In this document: positions 47,930 through 58,985 of the stretch, one piece after another
Position numbering within the stretch: the first letter of the stretch is position 1
How the letters are laid out: each line of letters starts with the position of its first letter
Assembly (NCBI GenBank): GCA_026874595.1
Contig: CM049320.1
Location: 51,536,714 to 51,600,713 of the forward strand
Direction: 5' to 3'
Length of the DNA stretch: 64,000 nucleotides
DNA from: Sipunculus nudus
Taxonomy: Eukaryota > Annelida > Sipuncula > Golfingiida > Sipunculidae
Notes under the pieces: model-generated
What the model was told of the DNA's origin: nothing
Database searches by the model: none
The model's input: only the letters and a program-made list of their open reading frames with translations
Translations under genes and position numbers: made by a program

Positions 47930-48250
47930 GCTTCCTAAATTCATGTGTCTCGTAAGAACGCCTTCTTACTTGCTATGGCTTCCGAGGTTCTGACGAAAAA
48001 AACAGCGCGTTTCAGAGTCGGTTCGTCCCTGGACATTCCCGCTCTGCCCAACGGAGGCCACATATTTGGTGCGGTTATTTGTCCGGTGATCTAGATCGCG
48101 GGATGTGGAAATCATCTTACACCTTCGCTTTGTTTTTACTTCGCCATCTCGCGCCTCAGCGTCAGTCCTTCTCTTCTTCCGGGGGTGTTGTTGCTGCCGG
48201 TCGCGTTGTCCAGGGCTCTGCTGCCGGTTCTTCCACGCAGTAGTCCCGCC
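47930..48250 (+). pseudogene. Possible remnant of DIRS tyrosine-recombinase region
   Basis: The position fits the recombinase that follows RNase H in DIRS elements. Only a weak KNAFLLAMASE-like stretch near 47950, similar to the start of the recombinase catalytic region, is visible. The rest is frameshifted, so the call rests mostly on position. Confidence 0.4.
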
Positions 48251-48264
48251 CTGTTTTTGTTAAG

Positions 48265-48602
48265 TCTGTGCTTAAGCACCATGCTTTCCTGAAAATATGT
48301 AAATCCACATATTGAAACTAACCTTTTCCTCCGAAAAGTAGTTTCGTTAGTGGACGTCTTGTTCCTGGAATGTATTCAGCATTTTCCCTTCCCCTGTAGG
48401 CTGCGTGTGGTTTCTTATGGGATCTCCCAGTGAAAGGTGAATATGGCGGATTGTCCGAGAGGATAGCTAGCGTCAGGGGTCGCCCTAGCTACAACCTAAT
48501 TTTACCGTGTCGTAGAAAACCCAGAGGTAGGAGGTTAAGCACAATGCATTCCTGGAACAAGACGTCCATTAAGGAAACTCCTTTTCGGAGTAAAATGTCA
48601 AC
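48265..48602. repeat. Palindromic and inverted repeats at DIRS 3' end
   Basis: A near-perfect 32-base palindrome (48314-48345, opening GAAACTAACC and closing GTAGTTTC) lies inside a larger hairpin. The arm 48329-48380 (with TGGACGTCTTGTTCC) is repeated inverted at about 48537-48590 (GGAACAAGACGTCCA). The segment from TTAAGCACCATGC (48271) is repeated in direct orientation at about 48535. This fits inverted terminal repeats with an internal complementary region. Confidence 0.75.
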
Positions 48603-48630
48603 ACCTAAGCTTCTGTTTTATTCATTTCAG

Positions 48631-48674
48631 GTTATCATTGAGACGGGGGATTTGCGAGCTTGCACGAAATCAAT
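48631..48674 (+). other. 5' untranslated segment of alkaline phosphatase first coding exon
   Basis: A pyrimidine-rich stretch ending TTCATTTCAG (48621-48630) is a strong 3' splice site placed 44 bases before the ATG. It implies that the transcript begins in a noncoding exon further upstream. I could not identify that exon, because the DIRS-like element occupies the preceding 3 kb. If transcription instead starts locally, this segment is simply 5' UTR. Confidence 0.6.
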
Positions 48675-48735
48675 ATGGACACGTTGAAGGTTTTTATGAT
48701 ATTGGCCGCGGCCGTCACGCTAACCCTCGGGGACA
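48675..48735 (+). CDS. Alkaline phosphatase coding exon 1 (signal peptide)
   Basis: It encodes MDTLKVFMILAAAVTLTLGD, a classical secretory signal: a short n-region with one Lys, then a hydrophobic core, with likely cleavage around Gly19/Asp20. This matches secreted alkaline phosphatases. The ATG is the first in frame after the splice acceptor at 48629-48630. The exon ends with one base of a split codon before the donor GTAAGT (48736). That base joins exon 2 to make Ser21, so the phase agrees exactly. Confidence 0.85.
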
Positions 48736-49062
48736 GTAAGTGCATTTTATGAATATACACATGCACCCCTATAGAAAGGTATACAGAGAAAACAGTTACC
48801 ATATATGTATATTTGACAACAGACATGCATGTTTATCTGTCTGTCTGTCTCTGCCTCTATCTCAATAGCGTAAACATTAAATAGAGACAGTTGTAACCAG
48901 TTCAAATCGCCAGATATCCACTTAAATAAAGCCTGATCAATATGTATGCAGTAACCAGTTTGGTTTTCGTAATCTGATGTCCCTGTTTATAGAACACGGT
49001 ACCAGTTACTGAATCATATAAGGTTAAGAAAGAAATACCACTTGCCATTTCTTTTGCAAAGT

Positions 49063-49290
49063 GCTCTCTCTCTCTCTCTCTCCATGCCTGTCAGTATCTC
49101 TGTCTCTCTCTGTCTCACTATGTTTGTACCTCTCTCTGTCTGTTTGTCTGTCTGTCTGTACGTCTGTGTTTATGTTTCTTAAACTCTCTGTGTCTATCAT
49201 TCTGTGTTTGTCTGTCTGTTTCTCTATTCTCTCTCTTTGTGTGTCTCTATCTGTCTCTTTAGCTGTCACCTCTCTCTCTCTCTGTTGTAT
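49063..49290 (+). repeat. Polypyrimidine (CT/TCTG)n tract in intron 1
   Basis: About 230 bases made almost wholly of CTCT, TCTG and TTTG units on the + strand. It is imperfect, so it appears old. It lies about 300 bases after the first donor site. The open frames on both strands here are low-complexity artefacts. Confidence 0.85.
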
Positions 49291-49299
49291 ATTTTTCTG

Positions 49300-51350
49300 T
49301 GTATTTTTTGCAAGACGATTCACTATTAGGAGAATAAAAACGATGTTTATATCACGTGATGTTATATAGATTCACCACGATATCACTGTACAGTCATTAA
49401 GCCTGTTATGGGGAGTACTAAAACGGGATGTACTGAAACGATAGCACGGATTGACCCTTATATTGTCAGCATAAAATTATCCGTTGTTCCTGTCACAGAA
49501 CAAAGTACCAGGTGCAGATTTAGAAACAGGATGTAACTAGAAAGCAATCTGTAGAGAGCAAACACACCCGCTATGGCTGATGTTTTAGCCTGTTTGAAAG
49601 ACTGAATGTATCCAACACGTAACTGCTTGTTGTGCTACTTCCATTACAAGCCTAGCGCGGGGTAAAAGTCTTCAAAGAAGTAAGAGGAGCTATTCGTTCT
49701 AATATTCGTTTGCATTTGAGTTTACATCAGTGTACAAAGACACCCTAAGCCAGTTCTACCATACAAACAGAAAAAGCAAACGATAATTTTCTCAGAAAAT
49801 TGTAGTGGTCTACTAATAAAAGTGAAAATTTGTTATCAAAGGATCATGAGTGAAAATAGAGGACTGCTCTATTCTCTATTCCGTGCATATTAATCAGACA
49901 CAACGCACATACAGAGATGAATGTGTATGTCCTTGTGTGTATTTGTGTGAGGAAAGATGCAGCCATATATTATTACCAACTGGAAATGAAAATGAAATGA
50001 CTGTAAGTACGGAGTGACCTTGTTTGCGGCCTTTTTGATTAAAGTCATGTAATTTAGAATCAGTTATTCATCTAAGTTTTCTGCAAAATTTGTGATTTCT
50101 GACCTAGTTTTCGTACACATTATTCAACTTTGGTAAATCCTGTTAAGTGGAGGTCTTATAACGGCTCAGTGACGTATGGAATAGCTGTTTATCAACAATT
50201 AGAAAAAAAAACATGCAACCGCAGGAGGCGGAAGATGAAAGGTCATTAGTTACAAAGAGGTAATTTGAAAACCTGTAGATCGTCTGACTGCCGCCAGATG
50301 ATCTCGGAATAAGTTTTGACTTTTCTGATTATATGTCAGCAGCTGCGAGCCCCCCCCCCCACATGTTATAAACACGTGGGCACGAACAAACCGAATCTCC
50401 GATGTGAAATGGGATCAGCGTTTCCTGGCTTATTTTATTCATGAAAAGTTCAAGGGACGATCTTTAGTTACTATAATAGAACAGGCCCTTTATCCATCCC
50501 GGATCTATAAGTATATTCGGGAACTATGGAGCTTTCAAAGAGCGTGCTACTCCACCAGGACCTATATACTTTATGACCCTAAAGCCATTCAGTGAATGCA
50601 CTCCAATCGGTACTCCTGTAACTTGGGCGCCTTTGCTGAGTGGATGCAGCTTCTTTTTATTAACTCCGCCAATGAGTTTATGTTGTCACCTGTGTTTGCT
50701 GGCTAGTGTGTTTTTTTTATCTGCCTGTCTGTTGGCAGAATAATGCGCCTGGACCGATTTCTACGTACACGGATTATAAGTAAAGGGTGGATTCGACATT
50801 TTGTTTCGCTCTACATCAAAGGTGTTTTGTGAAACAGTGTTTTTAAGTCACTCACCAGCTCTAGCTGCCAATAATGTGCTTGCATCTAGTTTTCGAGAAA
50901 TGGTGCAATACATGAGGTGTTTTGTCATGTGATTGTGTGTGAGTTTGTGCAGCGCCTACCGGTTTGGCATAGCCAACTGAATTAGTATGAACAAATGACA
51001 CTGTGCTGTAGGAAACTTACCTCAAGGAATATATTGCGTAATGCTTTTACTCTGTTTTTCTATACATGTTTCACCAAAGGCCTTCCAATTTACTACGTCT
51101 CAACAGATCATCATAGAAATTCATTCACATGATATGAGATCCATAGTTTACAAAAAAAAAAACGAAACAGCTCGAGAGGCTAACAAAAAGGGAAAGTGTA
51201 AAATCACTCGTCCAATTAAGTCAGCAGAAATTGTACCAAGTTAGATTCTATGACGCGCAAAGTGAATTATATTTTGTAATCCTAAGAAAACAAGCCCTCT
51301 AGACCCGTAATAATACATTAGTCAATTTTAATAGTGGGCTCTGACAGGTA
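49300..51350. other. No feature recognised (intron 1 part)
   Basis: No motif or repeat family recognised. A 63-codon frame at 50404-50595 has no domain. Confidence 0.6.
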
Positions 51351-51379
51351 ACATTTTCATGAAAATCTCAGCAGCAGGA

Positions 51380-51725
51380 CGCAAACTGTTATTTTCAATG
51401 GTGAGACCTCGACTGCCCTGGATGTTTGTCATTGCGTCACCAAGGGGTCAGTGCTTGGCGATATTCTGTACACTGCTCCTATCTGTGACTTTGTCACTCT
51501 ACATGGGCTCCTCATTTATCTATATGCAGATGATGATCAGCTAGCCATGACTTGCAATGTTCATTCCTTCCCCACAATTAACGACTCAATGGCCTGTGTG
51601 CAGCGGTGCATCGTTGATCTTAATGCATGGACGGTTGTGAATAACTCAAATTAAACGGCAATAAGACAGAATTCATGGTGCTTACATCACCCCGTCTCAG
51701 GACAACAGTTGACATTCCTTGAATA
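51380..51725 (+). pseudogene. Non-LTR retrotransposon reverse transcriptase fragment
   Basis: A short RT remnant inside phosphatase intron 1, in sense orientation. The frame around 51451-51654 shows a degraded GS(V)LG-type palm motif (QGSVLGPILY in the family; here GSVLG then DILYT). It is followed by YLYADDDQLA, which keeps the catalytic YADD, and then by a typical DLNAWTV / NKTEFMVLTS tail interrupted by a stop. The layout is that of CR1/L2-like elements. Neither the endonuclease nor the 3' end is recognisable, so it is a truncated relic. Confidence 0.8.
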
Positions 51726-51775
51726 TTTTATTACAAAGTTTCTCAGTTCCCCAAAACTGGTGGCGCGACTTGCAT

Positions 51776-52430
51776 TTTTAGCTCAGCTAATCTTTAAGTC
51801 ATGCTGTACTATAGCGATGGGTCTTTTTTTTCCCGGTGTCCTTCCGTCTGTCCGTCAGGCCGTCCAGCCGTCTGTCCGTTAGCAGGGCACGAATCGTAAC
51901 CTCAAGGGCTAGGATCATGAACCCTATGCATTCTTAGAGTTTCTAAAAAGATCTCCTTTTAAACCTGAAATAAGGTCACTGCGACTTATTTTCTCCGAGT
52001 TACGGGTTGTGTTTGCACCCCCAGGATTAATTCTTATACCCAACATTTTTTATCCAAAATCTTAGATCTTTCACATATGGCTCACATAGCATTTGGGAGA
52101 AGATTCCTCTAGATTTTGAGGTCCCAAGGTCAAAGGTCAAGGTCGTCACAGGATCAACTTTTTATAAAAGTTGTGGACACGATTCAAGTCATACTTTTCA
52201 TTTCAAACCCTCCAGCATTGACATATCGCTTCTCTGCCAACAGGTGAGTTGTTGTTTTTGGGGTCAAAGGTCTAGTCACAGCTACCACTTTTTGCGTGAA
52301 GTCATTTAAGGGCAAACTTTTCAACCTATACCTTCGAATCTGTAATATATGGCTTACCTAACAATAGGGAAAGAACCCTAGTAATGCTAAGTTCAAAGCG
52401 TCAGAGGTCAAGGTCACAAGAACATCATAA
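51776..52430 (+). repeat. Dispersed mollusc-type repeat with nuclear-receptor half-sites (intron 1 copy)
   Basis: It starts TTTTTAGCTCAGC, passes through CCGTC/TGTCC repeats and an AGGGCACGAATCGTAACC block, then has units ending in GGTCAAAGGTCAAGGTC (about 52129-52145) and AGAGGTCAAGGTCACAAG (about 52401). The same opening recurs at 62831 and 63784, and the GGTCAAGGTCACAGGACC unit recurs at 24806-25200. I associate the family with bivalve and gastropod genomes from memory. Confidence 0.75.
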
Positions 52431-53444
52431 GTGCGTAACAAAAACACTCTGTTGCTTGAGGTATTACTTAATGCTTCGGCCAGGCATTAAAACTATGAGA
52501 GTATTACGGTTAAGCTACTAATTTATAATGATGGGAATATTTTGCAGCTTATTTTATGAAATCATAGCAATAAACTTAGTTATTTTGATATCTGAATATT
52601 TTTATACAAATCATAACATATTCAAGGAAGTGTTTGTTCTGATTATGTTGGCCTGTACCTGGATTTAGGATGGCTTTATTTGTTTTACAAAACTCTTAGT
52701 GATACTTTCTGTATTTTTTCTTTTGGACTTAAACTTTTTACATTTGCATGTCCATAAATCTGATATGAGAGCTCTCCAGCCTGATCATGCCTTTTGAATT
52801 GTTTTGGACATTCATTACTGGAACACATTTGGAACAACTGCCACAAGTTTGGTCTGTTATTTATTGATGTGTGATATCAAATGTGAGACTTGTCAGAAAT
52901 CCATTATGTCTACCAGATAGCCTCTTTAGAAATGATTTTGTCAGTGCAGTTTTTCTATATTCTTCTATTCTCTTCTATTCTTCTATATCCTATATAATTT
53001 CTTTTTTTTTAATGTTTGGTCTCTTTCAGAGGATATTTGTTGTCGGATTTCAGACCTGTCAGAAATAAAATATGGCCACAGGTAGCCATCTTTAAATTCC
53101 ATATGAGCATATTATCTCAAGAACTTTTAAATTGAATGCAGTGGGACGTATATGAATGTAATCTTGCAAAGAATTGGGCCAATGATTTCTTTAAGAAAAT
53201 GACCATTATTTATGAACGTTTAGTAAAGTTGGTTTGCATGGAATAAAAATTCATACAGAGGCACCCGTTTCTAAATAATTATTGCATGGATTTCCTATAT
53301 ATTTTGCTTTATAGGTTGATCTTTTATTTGGCCTTCGTGGTGCTCCTTTTGAGACTGATAAGTATCAAGCAAGCTATTAAATTAGTTCATGATAGCTCAA
53401 CAACCATACATTTTGCCTCACACCATCAAGTCACTGTGTTTTAA

Positions 53445-53445
<1 letters not shown>

Positions 53446-53494
<49 letters not shown>
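53446..53494. repeat. (AT)n microsatellite in intron 1
   Basis: A near-perfect AT dinucleotide run of about 49 bases. Confidence 0.95.
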
Positions 53495-53497
<3 letters not shown>

Positions 53498-53499
53498 AT

Positions 53500-55433
53500 C
53501 GTAGAAAGTTTCAACAAAACTGGAAAATGGGTTCTTCAAAAATCTGACTGGAGGCTGAGAATCTAAGCCCATGATGTCGCAGGTCCGGCTTGGCAGCTGG
53601 GTGTCATGACCATGGGTCATTTTTTTTTTTCTCTGCACTGATAAAGTGTAACTGAAAGTGTGATATGATGGTAGGATGCATCTTTTGTGGAAAGGCATTT
53701 TTTCTGCAGAAAATCAAACCTGCTTTAATGCCTTTCCGTTGGAAATGAGAAAATTTCAAATTATTACGATCCCGGGGAGTAAGACTCTGTGTAAGACTTT
53801 TATCAGGTGATATTGCGAAAATAGGACCCTCACGAACACTGAATAAAGGAAAATAACGATATATTAACCTATCAAACATGACGTCAACCACAGTATTTTT
53901 TATAGTAATTGCATTTTAAATGTTTATTTGTTATTCTTATCTGCAACACAAATGAAAATTTAGACACAAGAATACACTTTCGTATTGCTGTTTTACACAG
54001 TAAGTATCCTTCTGGGGGTTAACTAGAGTTCTAGAGTTCTCCAAGACCAAAATGGAAGATAGTCCTTACACAATCACCCTAGGGCAAAAGTTGTTTGTAT
54101 TAAAACAGACAAAATAAACATACTGAGCCACTCCATCTTACTTGTGGAAGTACTTCGTATTCATTTCATTGATATATTGAGGCAATTGTGATTGATTTAC
54201 ATGCACACAGACATTATTTTTTTTTATTTTGATAAAAAGATAATGGCCGATTCATTATCGGAGCTGATTTGAGGAGATAAGTTTATATGGCGTCAGTTCA
54301 GTCAGCAATGCACCTGATATTAATAGGTTGTGGGATAGATTGATGCATATTTATGACGTAACACTCACACACCGATCTTGACCTCATTTGACCCTTAAGC
54401 TTGGATTCTTCAGTATGTAGTCCTAGGTCTTGATGCCAGTGACCATCCCCTCCGTTTGACAGGGTTTTTTATTACTGAAGGAATTTCCGTCATTATGTCA
54501 AGGACAGTTTGTACTCATTTTTATTACTTCAATAATGACGTTAATGCTAGGGGCAGTTTAGCTATTCTCAAGAATTCCCTCTGGCATAGAAGTAAGGATA
54601 TATCAGTTTAAGCTTATTTCTGCAGTTTTGCAAATAACAATATATAACTTACTATCCTTACCGTACTCTGAACTGAATCCTCAGTGAATAGAGAATGCAA
54701 TTAACTGAGCACGGACCTCTCTTCTTAAAATTTATCCTGCAAAAGAATCTATCAAGCAAAAGAAAAATCTTGACATACATGTTAGGCAATGAGTAGAGGA
54801 TGATTCCGTTTTCCTACTCTGCGAGTACCAGTAACAAGTGGGATTGAAACGTCTTTTACGGGAATATTTTCTGACAACTGCTTATATTCTTGAAACAATG
54901 CTAAGTTTTAAAGGCTTGCAAATTACAGCGAATAGATCTATTTAATTACTAGCGTCCTCTATTAAAGATAGCATACACTCAGTTTACGGGTCTGCTATTC
55001 GGACAAAGATATTTTAGGTTTATCATATCTGGACTTATAAAAGTAAACAGACATTGTCTGAAAAACCTCAAGCTTGTACCTGATTTCACTTAATAAATTA
55101 GTAAGCGATGCTGCGAAATGTGACCTGGAAATTAAAGACGATCAGTGCGCATGCTCATGGAACAAGTACATTGAGATATGCGTAAAATTAAACTTTCTCG
55201 AGACACACTGATCAAAGAAATAATGTTGTGAACATAATAATATCAGTGACAATTTTTTAAAGGAAAATATTTAGCTTTCATATAATTTAACATGAATAAC
55301 ATTATAATTTCTACCATTTTATAAAAAAACAAAAAAAATTGTAAAATGATACATCTTAAATTCTCTGACTATTATTAACTTATATTTAATATTATCCTTC
55401 TATTAATTATTGAATAAAACGATTTGTATTCAG
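53500..55433. other. No feature recognised (intron 1 part)
   Basis: AT-rich sequence with stops in all frames, up to the exon 2 acceptor. Confidence 0.6.
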
Positions 55434-55732
55434 GTTACCTTCCGGTGAAAGAGAGACTTCATTCGAAACCAAGCAAGAGATCGGTTGAACAAGATATCAC
55501 AGACGGGAACCTCAACAAAGATTGGTTCCGTATGGGACAAGACAACCTGATGACGTCACTGCGGAACCTGCGCAATATGAACCGCGCTAAAAACGTCATA
55601 CTTTTCGTGGGTGACGGTATGGGCGTATCGACGGTGACGGCAGCTCGGCAATATAATATGCAGGTGCTTGGGAAAACCTTCGAGCAGTCACAGATGAGCT
55701 TCGAATCATTTCCAAATGTCGCAGTTTCTAAG
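55434..55732 (+). CDS. Alkaline phosphatase coding exon 2 (metal-site Asp)
   Basis: Residues 21-120. The acceptor is TTGTATTCAG and the donor is GTATTT. A charged N-terminal stretch leads to the first beta strand, NVILFVGDGMGVSTVTAAR. Asp81 in that strand corresponds to Asp42 of human placental alkaline phosphatase, which bridges the second zinc and the magnesium. The exon ends at FPNVAVSK, equivalent to the FPYVALSK region of vertebrate enzymes, exactly on a codon boundary. Base composition is clearly richer in GC than the flanking AT-rich introns. A long open frame, family motifs and phase agreement make this exon secure. Confidence 0.95.
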
Positions 55733-55811
55733 GTATTTGGAAAATTCAGCTTAATTTATTGATAAACATGACATGTAATATGTTTCATTCACACACACAC
55801 ACAAATGTATG

Positions 55812-55815
<4 letters not shown>

Positions 55816-55857
<42 letters not shown>
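55816..55857. repeat. (AT)n microsatellite near start of intron 2
   Basis: Preceded by ACACACACAC and GTATGTAT, giving the AC-AT compound form common in this window. Confidence 0.95.
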
Positions 55858-55860
<3 letters not shown>

Positions 55861-56530
55861 GCCCGGATGTCTGCAAATCCTAATGCGACGTACAAAACTA
55901 CAAGTTGTCCGATCATTTTCCCCTTAGCGGCTTAACTCTTATATTCTCTGCGATAGCGTCAACAAAATATTTATTTTACATGTATAATCCATGTAAAGTA
56001 ATTATGTTTAAATTAAGATAACATTCCAAGACAGGAGAGTCCCTAAAATCGCATTTCCTCTTTTCTTGGTTTCTTGTGTTAAGATAGGTCAGAACAGGAA
56101 ACAGTGTTTTAACAAGGTGGATACAGATTTCACAAACGCCGGTCAAAACACAAGTGCTTCGTAACTAAAGCGTGGTGCTGTGCAGCACTACAATTGGTAT
56201 CAGCATACAAAAACGGGCATTACCGAATTATGCAGTGCTTGTTTATGAATGTTGTTGGGAATAACGCTAAGGCCAAAACAAACGTATGGTTCTCAGGCAC
56301 TTTTTTTTCATAAATCAGTGGGGCGGGCGATTTTTTTATTTCCATTTTTTGTATGTTTCGATGAAAATGTCAAATGTTCAGGGACAGCATGATAATAAAA
56401 TATTTTTTTTCTAAACAGGTAAAAGCACTTAATAACAAAGTAAAATATATCGAAATTGTATTATTATTTTAAGTTAAAATTTACGCGGGCGGTTCCTGAG
56501 AACTATACCTTTTAATTATTTATTTATTTT

Positions 56531-56767
56531 TGTTGGTCTAACAGCCCCAACTTAGCTACTTAAAAAGTCCATAAATCGTGAAGCCAACTACGACTTAAAA
56601 CACAATGGCAACAATGCCTATTCTGACTTCATTACAAAGAGCATTGCATGGATAAACCAAAATAAAATTACACTGCGCTAAAGCACAGATTGCCCGTGAC
56701 CGCGGTTACTCGGTACCCTAGCAAATACAGAATACATTAATGCCGTATGTGGCAGCCATCGCCAACA
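56531..56767 (-). repeat. 3' LTR of the intron-2 BEL/Pao element
   Basis: 237 bases, the partner of 60096-60336. They share CTACGACTT, CACAATG, TATTCTGACTTCATTACAAA and GCCAACAT blocks. A run of C (minus-strand G) right after 56767 is the polypurine tract, as expected next to a 3' LTR. Confidence 0.85.
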
Positions 56768-57339
56768 TCCCCCCCCCCCTCCTATGGAGTTACTTCCAAC
56801 ACCCATGTTTCAAATTAGCCTACAACTAAGTACACATATAATGCACAAAGTACTAACCACTTCTATAGCAATTCTCACAACTATAATTTTTTTATATATA
56901 TCCCTACTCGGGGTATTACATGAAACGTGGACTTGTATTTCTGGCATCATAATGAGCGGATTTAAATGTCTAGTTTAACCTATCCAGAAGTGTTCATACT
57001 TTAGTAATACGTTAGTGGTACATCTCGTAGATGAAAACAGCTATGAAAACATTACAAGTCTGATAAACACTACATTACTTATGACAGATTAAGCCACAAC
57101 CAAGTGTATCCAAGAATGAAAGCGTAAACTTAAAAAAAACTAACCTATTTACAGTTTTAACTACGCGTCCGGCACGCGTTATACCTTAAGGGCACTTCCC
57201 TCAGTTTTGTAACACGTCTTGTTACTACTCCCGTACATCCGGAAAACGTTTAGTGTTCTAGTATTTATTCATAGAAGCAAATGTCAACTGAAACACCACT
57301 CTGATAGTTTACTTCCAAGTCACGCAGCCTTTAAATGGG

Positions 57340-57480
57340 ACGAGTTAAAAGTTCTTTAAACATTTTGAGTTCAACAATACGGATGATCCCATCACTGCCG
57401 CGGATAACTTGAGTTACCAACCCAATAGGCCGCTTCATGCGGGGAACAGTGTCTTCCCTAATCAAGACGATGCAGCCACA
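57340..57480 (-). pseudogene. BEL/Pao C-terminal DUF5641-like domain fragment
   Basis: The minus-strand reading includes REDTVPRMKRPIGLVTQVIR, followed by GSDGIIRIVELK. This is the chromodomain-like DUF5641 segment that ends BEL/Pao polyproteins, and it lies where expected, between integrase and 3' LTR. The frame is open here but isolated. Confidence 0.8.
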
Positions 57481-57804
57481 AAGATCAAAATAATTTCAGC
57501 CCCTCTTGACGGTTTGTATCCCTGACAGTTTGTTCCGCCAGAATCACTGCCTCTTCCTTTTCATAGATTGTTGCCTTTAACCAGGCGCTCTTACTAATCC
57601 AGGAATGAGGCGGAGACGGAGCTGAGATACTTTCTGCATTGTTTCAACAAAGGTTAAGGGCTTGAATGATATATATTTCTATTTCATGCAGTGTGGTTTA
57701 TAGCTTCGCTTTAACGAGTCAACTAATGCCCAATTACTTCTTCAATGCTCTCTACACGGAACGCCCAACCGCTCCCACCATGGATATCTGGTGATAATAA
57801 CTTT

Positions 57805-58011
57805 CTACTTTGGATTATTTGACAGGAAACATGTCAACATTTGAGCCTTCGAACCCCTGAAAGTCTTGGTACTGTCGGAGTATATGACACTGGGTAAACC
57901 TCTTCTTGAAAACGGCCTCAGGGCTAACATAAAATCGAGTAGATTCAATGAATCTGTCAATTCGAGGTGCACAGACCTCACTACGGCACACGTGAACAGC
58001 AGAATATACAT
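57805..58011 (-). pseudogene. BEL/Pao integrase catalytic core fragment
   Basis: The minus-strand frame holds LLFTCAVVRSVHLELTDS, the hallmark integrase-core stretch of BEL/Pao elements, then RGLPSVIYSDSTKTF. The family usually reads SDNAKTF there, so the catalytic Asp is kept but the neighbouring Asn is changed. Stops lie on both sides. Confidence 0.85.
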
Positions 58012-58653
58012 ATTCCTCTTGGGAAAGTCTGAACAGTAGAGAAGACCTGCGTAGTCAAAGCCAGATAACGTAAAGGACGGAGGCTGCTAAAACCTTAAAT
58101 CAGTTAGGGGAGCTACGGGTTGGTTTCTTGCTTGAACGTCAATCCTGTTACACCCGATATATTAAAGTTTGACAGTCTTTGCAAGGCACCTCAACTCGAC
58201 AATCCAATCATTGTCCGTGAGGGTTGATATAATGGTATCCACACCGACATGCTTCAGCTGCTCATGCTGGTGTTGTGTTATGAATTTCGCTAAGTGATCG
58301 TTCGGTATAATGGCGGGGTGCCTTTACATATATTCTAACCCGGAGTGTTGCAGCCAACTGTTTACTCGTAGCAACTTATCTCCCATGAAAATTGGATTTT
58401 GTCCGGCCAAGCTAGGCCCTTTGTGAACCGTTTTACCCTTCCAAAGTTCCTCAATGTCCCTAGGATAAACTACTGAACGACTGAACTACGATTCTTTGCC
58501 TCTAAAATCTCGTTATGACCCAGATTTTCCCGTTGAACTTCTGCCGGTGTTTTAAATTATGAACAAACCTCGAAGCCCTTCCGTCAATCCGGATAGCTTT
58601 ACTAAATTTACTCCAACCACTGATCTAAAATATCTTACGAAAGTGAGAATCTG

Positions 58654-58839
58654 TTATGAGTGATAGCGAAAGAAGTCGCTCTGTGGACAATCTTTCACAT
58701 GATCACCACCAAGGTGACCTATGATTTGCTGAGCTAATCTAGAAAGACCATTCATCCACAAAACTGAGGCTATCAAACTTTCTTCAGAAATCCCTGTAGT
58801 CACAATATATTTTCCGTTCCTAGGCTTTGCGCCAAACAA
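58654..58839 (-). pseudogene. BEL/Pao RNase H-to-integrase linker fragment
   Basis: The minus-strand frame includes GISEESLIASVLWMNGLSRL, the kind of segment following the NPAD..SRG motif in BEL/Pao polyproteins (an S.LW..GP.WL-type stretch). The protease and the RT palm are not seen between this and the gag block, which suggests a large internal deletion near 58850-58980. Confidence 0.55.
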
Positions 58840-58985
58840 GTAAGTTCAGTGAGCATCTGAATTTTATCGCCGCTGTTCGCTCCGAGAGGTTATCACCTAC
58901 TAGGGTGGAATACTCATATTTGTAAACGGCCTCCTGAAATTTGAGTGCATTGAAAACAATTGTTAATAAATTAGCGGTCAACAGG

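Larger units (their letters stand above)
45469..48602 (+). mobile_element. Degraded DIRS-like (tyrosine-recombinase) retrotransposon
   Basis: In order on the + strand: gag-like region, DIRS-type reverse transcriptase, RNase H, a possible start of the recombinase region, and a palindromic and inverted-repeat 3' end rather than LTRs. This gene order with complex inverted or split terminal repeats is characteristic of DIRS elements. All frames have stops or frameshifts, and no complete R..H.R..Y recombinase signature could be read. The body is distinctly richer in GC than its surroundings. Left boundary uncertain (45300-45470). Confidence 0.8.
48736..55433 (+). other. Alkaline phosphatase intron 1 (about 6.7 kb)
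   Basis: It begins GTAAGTG and ends TTGTATTCAG. It contains a pyrimidine-rich (CT/TCTG) tract, a non-LTR reverse-transcriptase fragment in sense orientation, a repeat rich in AGGTCA half-sites and an AT microsatellite, each listed separately. I see no coding features in 49300-51350, 52490-53440 or 53500-55430. These stretches are AT-rich with scattered stops in all frames. Confidence 0.85.

Noticed and set aside
49024-49369. Frames on both strands, about 100 codons each
   Set aside because: Artefacts of the CT/TCTG tract (Ser-Leu on one strand, Arg-Glu-Thr-Asp on the other).
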